Shown here piece by piece: positions 63,488-64,000 of a stretch of DNA of 64,000 nucleotides. The stretch is from Plastoroseomonas arctica (GTDB lineage Bacteria; Pseudomonadota; Alphaproteobacteria; Acetobacterales; Acetobacteraceae): assembly GCF_018128965.1 (NCBI RefSeq), contig NZ_JAAEDH010000008.1, forward strand, positions 105,581-169,580. The letters are read 5' to 3'. How positions within the stretch are numbered: the first letter of the stretch is position 1; each line of letters opens with the position of its first letter. The notes below the pieces were generated by a model. The model was not told the origin of the DNA. It saw only the letters and a program-made list of their open reading frames with translations, and did no database searches. The translations under genes and the position numbers were made by a program.

Positions 63488-64000
63488 CGGGAAACGAGCC
63501 CTCTCGGGTTGAAGCGGAAGACCGAAGCCTGGACCTCCGCAATCTTGTCGCGCGGAATGCGCAGTGAGGCGCAGCGAGTGTCCGTCAACGCGCGACGCGC
63601 CTGTTCGAACACAGCACGAGCACGTGGATCCGAAGGCGGGCTGCCGGAGGCGGCGATCGCGTTGCGGATGACCCCCTGCCCGTCAACCTGCACGCGCAAC
63701 TCGACGACGATGCTGCTCAGCCCGACCATGCCCGCATCCACCGACCAGCATTCGCTGACCTGCTCGGCAATGGCGCGGATCTCGCCGGCCGTCAGGGTGG
63801 AGTTGCCGGTGGGCGCGCCGCCGCCGGCGACCGGCGCGGATTGCGGGTTGGGCCGCGCGCGCGGCGGCTCCGTCTGCTGCTGTGTGGTGCGCAGGCGATC
63901 GAGCGTATTGAGCACGCTGGACGAGCGTTCCTGCGGCCGCGCGACCGGCGGCGTCGCTGCCGTGCCCGGCGCCGTCGCCGGCTGCGGCGGCGTCACGCGC
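63484..64000 (-). CDS. tolA: Cell envelope protein TolA, C-terminal part (5' end outside window)
   Basis: The visible 170 or so residues hold a Pro/Gln-rich linker and the C-terminal TolA/TonB-like domain with AEQVSECWSVDAGMVGLSSIVVELRVQVDGQGVIRNAIAASGSPPSDPRARAVFEQARRAL. The frame is open to the window edge, so the membrane helix and long helical arm are outside. It is overlapped by tolB (ATGA). The GTG at 63996 is an artefact of the edge. Confidence 0.9.
   Translation of the reverse strand, partial: RVTPPQPATAPGTAATPPVARPQERSSSVLNTLDRLRTTQQQTEPPRARPNPQSAPVAGGGAPTGNSTLTAGEIRAIAEQVSECWSVDAGMVGLSSIVVELRVQVDGQGVIRNAIAASGSPPSDPRARAVFEQARRALTDTRCASLRIPRDKIAEVQASVFRFNPRGLVSR

Overview
The window is very GC-rich, coding on both strands with short gaps, and has no rRNA, tRNA, CRISPR or transposase gene that I can see. 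Gene content points to an alphaproteobacterium of the Rhodospirillales/Acetobacteraceae type (Roseomonas-like): an mnmE-mnmG-rsmG-parA-parB block with a parS-like site, a MucR/Ros regulator, a Fur/Mur regulator without the usual first Cys, an OlsB-type acyltransferase, an NrsF-type anti-sigma factor, a Bug-type binding protein, and tolA-tolB-pal-cpoB-tilS-ftsH-folP in one direction. The placement is inference from gene families, not from a search.

Layout. 1-2.5 kb: threonine synthase (5' cut by the window) and an M16 peptidase. 2.6-5.05 kb: a TetR-controlled operon of two VOC proteins and an AHSA1/START protein, with operator and promoter visible. 5.2-15.4 kb: pmbA, two Tim44/LutA-type housekeeping neighbours, a 2OG-Fe dioxygenase, a PuuD-like amidotransferase, a structured intergenic RNA candidate, an FAH-family enzyme, xthA, a secreted LCCL-domain protein, tsaB-rimI, a TusA-like protein, mucR. 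15.5-22.6 kb: Fur, OlsB-like, then parB, parA, rsmG, mnmG, mnmE, parS and a 2Fe-2S ferredoxin. 22.7-28 kb: ogt, quinone oxidoreductase, pterin dehydratase, small metallopeptidase, copper chaperone, phosphatase, Tim44-like timA and mltA. 28-36.7 kb: MFS exporter, two-component system, HtrA-like protease, hrpB and an AtzG/AtzE-like amidase pair.

36.7-39.9 kb: an ECF sigma factor operon (4-TM protein, OpgC-like protein, sigma, NrsF-like anti-sigma) preceded by a sequence matching the recalled Caulobacter SigF promoter. 39.9-42.9 kb: Bug binding protein with leuD-leuC. 43.1-47.6 kb: the most unusual part, a four-gene overlapping operon with two related proteins of unknown function, a DyP-type peroxidase and a cytochrome P450 that lacks the acidic I-helix residue needed for normal O2 activation. 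47.9-49.7 kb: mntH and mntR, divergent, around a palindromic operator. 49.8-64 kb: serA-serC, thiD, glmM, an MBL-fold hydrolase, folP, ftsH, tilS, cpoB, pal, tolB and the end of tolA.

Two families of intergenic palindromes recur: three copies of a 9-bp hairpin with an invariant GGAA loop and a T-rich tail, with compensatory changes, and several GC-rich composite elements, one with a perfect 22-bp inverted repeat.
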